64,000 nucleotides of DNA from Ooceraea biroi. Lineage: Eukaryota > Arthropoda > Insecta > Hymenoptera > Formicidae. Made by a program: the position numbers and the translations under genes. Each line of letters opens with the position of its first letter. The first letter of the stretch is position 1. The notes beneath the pieces are model-generated. The model was not told the origin of the DNA. It saw nothing but the letters and a program-made list of their open reading frames with translations, and did not search any database. The stretch covers positions 6,076,001-6,140,000 of the forward strand of contig NC_039509.1 of NCBI RefSeq assembly GCF_003672135.1, in the 5' to 3' direction. Positions 61,273-64,000 of this stretch are shown piece by piece.

Positions 61273-64000
61273 GTGTTCTAAATTCTAACCAATATCTAAT
61301 AGCACTTAAGCACGCGGTTTATTAATCACATCTGAACGTATCGTCAAACAAACGAGCACGTGAGATAGCGCCATCCAATTTTCACTGACGCTCATCGCGT
61401 CGCGTGATGATAAATTAGATGAGGAGCATAAATAATTAATATCGTTGTAGTAAACACGTAAAAATTACACGACTAATTCAAACTGATTAATTCGCGGTGC
61501 CCGCAGCGCGATCGCGAAACGCGGACCAACGTGGCAGCAACGTGTCGAGCAAAATAGAAATTTTGCGAATAAAATTCTGCGATATAAAAGTGCGCAAGTG
61601 TATACAGACGCGTTATAGCGGCACATGGCCGGGTACACGTTGCAAAGAGTGATCGGTCCTTTTTCTCGTGCGACGGGACGAGAGTAAATCGAGCATTTCA
61701 CACCGGGACACGGGACACCGGTAATGGAAAACGTATTACCGGAGTCGTAAGTTTCGTCAGTAGGGACACAAGCGCCCGACATTATAACGCGGATGTGCAG
61801 GCTGTACTTAACGACGAAACTCCGTGGAAACTGTAATTTTCGTGCAAGGGGACGAAAAAGTAGTCGATGCCGCGCGCGGGTAGGGCCGTGGCGCGGAACG
61901 CGCGTCACGCCACGTGTAAAATACGAGCGCGGTCGAAAAAGTTAAACAAATGGCCTAAACGTATGTACATACGTAATACGGAAGTTACGCAGTTGCCGTT
62001 TCCGCGTGTGTATCGCAAATGCGCTCGCGAAGTACACGTGACGCGCTGATGATTACTCGGATCGTCGAAATAATCGAATCACGTAACGCGATAAACGCAG
62101 ATACAAATATAATCTATTATTATTGTTTATTATCGAAATATTCCATCCACTCAGTTATTCGAAGAACGAAAAATCAACGATAAACTTTTCATCTGCATTT
62201 TCTGCCAAATTGTTCGTTAACGATATCCATTCTTCTCTCTTCTCTCTTTCTCTCTCGCTCTCTCGTTTTGCAAACGACGATCTCAAGTTAAGTAAAATAA
62301 GGACCTCAGCTCGTTTTTTTTAGTTATGAACGCGAAACTTCAATACTATTCGATATTGAATACTCATCAGCAAATTCGAACTTACAAAAACTATTTTTAT
62401 ACGCTGGATCACATCTATAAGTTCGATTTCATTGTCGTTCTGTTAAATTCATTACGTTTGCAGGGAAGCTTCGGTCAGGAACGGTATGCGCAATATGTGA
62501 GGAGCACGGGAGCTTTAATTAAATTTGATAATGGAAAAGTTTATTGAGTCGCAGAGAGACTGACAGAACTGGGACGGAGGGGAAGGCATGCGCTAATTGG
62601 CCAACAGTTTTGCATCCGACTAGCATGCAGTGTCATAACAAAAAGCGCTAATACCATCCGTCCCATTATATTTCAAAACGGTGCGCGCATGCGTTTCGCC
62701 ACTGGTAAGCGAGAGGTTTGATTTTAATTAAATCATAATGTTGTTTTGTGCCGAGTGCACGCTCGCACAGCTCTGTTCATGGCCACGCGCGACTCGAGGA
62801 CCCTTCTCTTCATTTCTCGTGCGCGCGTCTAAAGCGCCGTTGCGAAAGCACGTCGTTATCTCAGTTTAGTTCCGACGTACTGTTTTCGGAGAGGCGCTGA
62901 AACAACGGGCCACATCGCGATAATGACCGAGATACCCGGGTACCATTCACCGCATTCAGTCCCGTTAATAAACAAATCTTTATTACGCGTTCGCATAACG
63001 GGAAAGATATAATTACGTCACTTTACAGAACAAGAGAGATAAATGTAAACTTACGTAAGATAGTGAATATTAATTGAATTCAACCTCGTGTAAAATACAC
63101 GAGGGCAATATTTTATCGCTTTACATACCGTGCTTCTTAAATACGTTTGGTGACGTAAAAGATATTCTGCTAATAATTCCAGCGTTTTTTATTGTACATT
63201 TTATTGCGCGATTTTATTGCGGAGAAAACTGAAATTAACTAAAAATTTTAATAAAACTGATTTTTAAGCCAAACTGAAGTGATTTATCAAGCAAAGTAAA
63301 GATTTATGCTATATCGATTGTTTCATTTCAATTTCAAAGAAAACTTACAAAATCGGCAAGAACTTATGCACTATATATATATATATAGCTTATTATAATC
63401 ATCTTCTTTGCAAGAACTTTGTGTATCTCCTTTTGTGCTGTTGCCGGAAGACACGTATTCTCGCCGTGCGAATGCAGTTCTGACAATTGAGATGCAAAAG
63501 AGAAGGCGAAATACTTTCTTTGCAGAAGAAGCATCAAAGTAGCCAGGAAACTTTTCTAGTCAAGTTACGGAGAGAAATATATCTACGTGTATTGGACTGC
63601 GAACAAACTTTGCGCGCTACAGCTACTTTGAAAATATTACGTTGACAGTGGATACTTGAAAGCATTTTTGATATTAATTTACGTATCATCAAATTACTTG
63701 CATACCAGCGTATCCCTGCTTGTTCATCGCACGTAATATTTAACAAATTGCGGTGCCGCGATTTTGATACTCTTTAGCTTTTATCATGTTATATCAATAT
63801 TACTAATAGCTATGAAATAACTCGTCTATGTATTAGCATTGAAAACCAATATCATTATAATATTACGCCCGCTCGTCTTTGTGTCAAATAAATCGATTCA
63901 AAGTACTAATTTAATATCATTATGTTATTAAATGATATAATTAAATAATATGCAATTGATGTAACGCATTACACTGATACGGTTTGACACGCAAATGTGT
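61273..64000. other. Upstream flank of the SPAG17-like gene
   Basis: No supported gene. CpG-rich at 61.5-62.1 and 62.6-62.95 kb, AT-rich after 63.0 kb. TATAAAAG at 61,583-61,590 points along the plus strand, away from SPAG17, with no recognisable coding region after it. A tight stem-loop lies at 63,084 and a short AT repeat at 63,371. Confidence 0.5.
63084..63104. repeat. Perfect inverted repeat, 9-bp arms, 3-nt loop
   Basis: CCTCGTGTA, AAA, TACACGAGG. A tight stem-loop candidate in the flank upstream of the SPAG17-like gene. Confidence 0.7.

Noticed and set aside
60790..61281. 163-codon open frame on the plus strand
   Set aside because: It is exactly antisense to SPAG17 exon 1, starts and ends without splice logic of its own, and resembles no family. 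It is a shadow of the coding strand.

Overview
This is a eukaryotic, almost certainly insect window. I favour a hymenopteran such as an ant, but only by inference. It has spliced genes with GT-AG introns and AATAAA poly(A) signals, long gene-poor tracts that alternate between AT-rich and CpG-rich DNA, many short AT and CT microsatellites, and a two-Ig-domain gene of the arthropod dpr (zig-8-like) type. There are no operons, CRISPR arrays, rRNA genes or tRNA genes that I can support.

Layout. 1-22.2 kb holds no gene I can support: AT-rich DNA, CpG-rich patches (about 0.8-1.1, 3.5-4.2, 7.9-8.3 and 13.6-20.3 kb), microsatellites and a few short hairpins. 22.5-33.0 kb (minus strand) is a complete six-coding-exon gene for a dpr/zig-8-like neuronal Ig cell-surface protein. 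It has a signal-peptide exon, two Ig domains, a hydrophobic tail, and matching splice phases at every junction (330 aa). 33-54 kb is gene-poor. It carries one clear non-autonomous inverted-repeat DNA transposon (37,904-38,697, 207-bp arms, TGA target duplication), one isolated cytochrome P450 exon that looks like a relic (39.6-39.8 kb), several tandem duplications, and one short secreted-peptide ORF (53.74 kb). 54.3-61.3 kb (minus strand) is a nine-exon gene for a SPAG17/PF6-like central-pair axonemal protein (1,635 aa in my model). 61.3-64 kb is its upstream flank, with no supported gene.

The two genes have unrelated jobs: one is a neuronal surface-recognition molecule, the other a ciliary or sperm-flagellar structural protein. 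Both are on the minus strand about 21 kb apart, and nothing suggests they are co-regulated. I found no convincing unknown multi-gene system. The items most worth a second look are the SPAG17 architecture (no C-terminal ASH-like region in this model), the foldback transposon, the out-of-frame upstream ATG on the dpr transcript, the P450 relic, and the small secreted ORF beside SPAG17.
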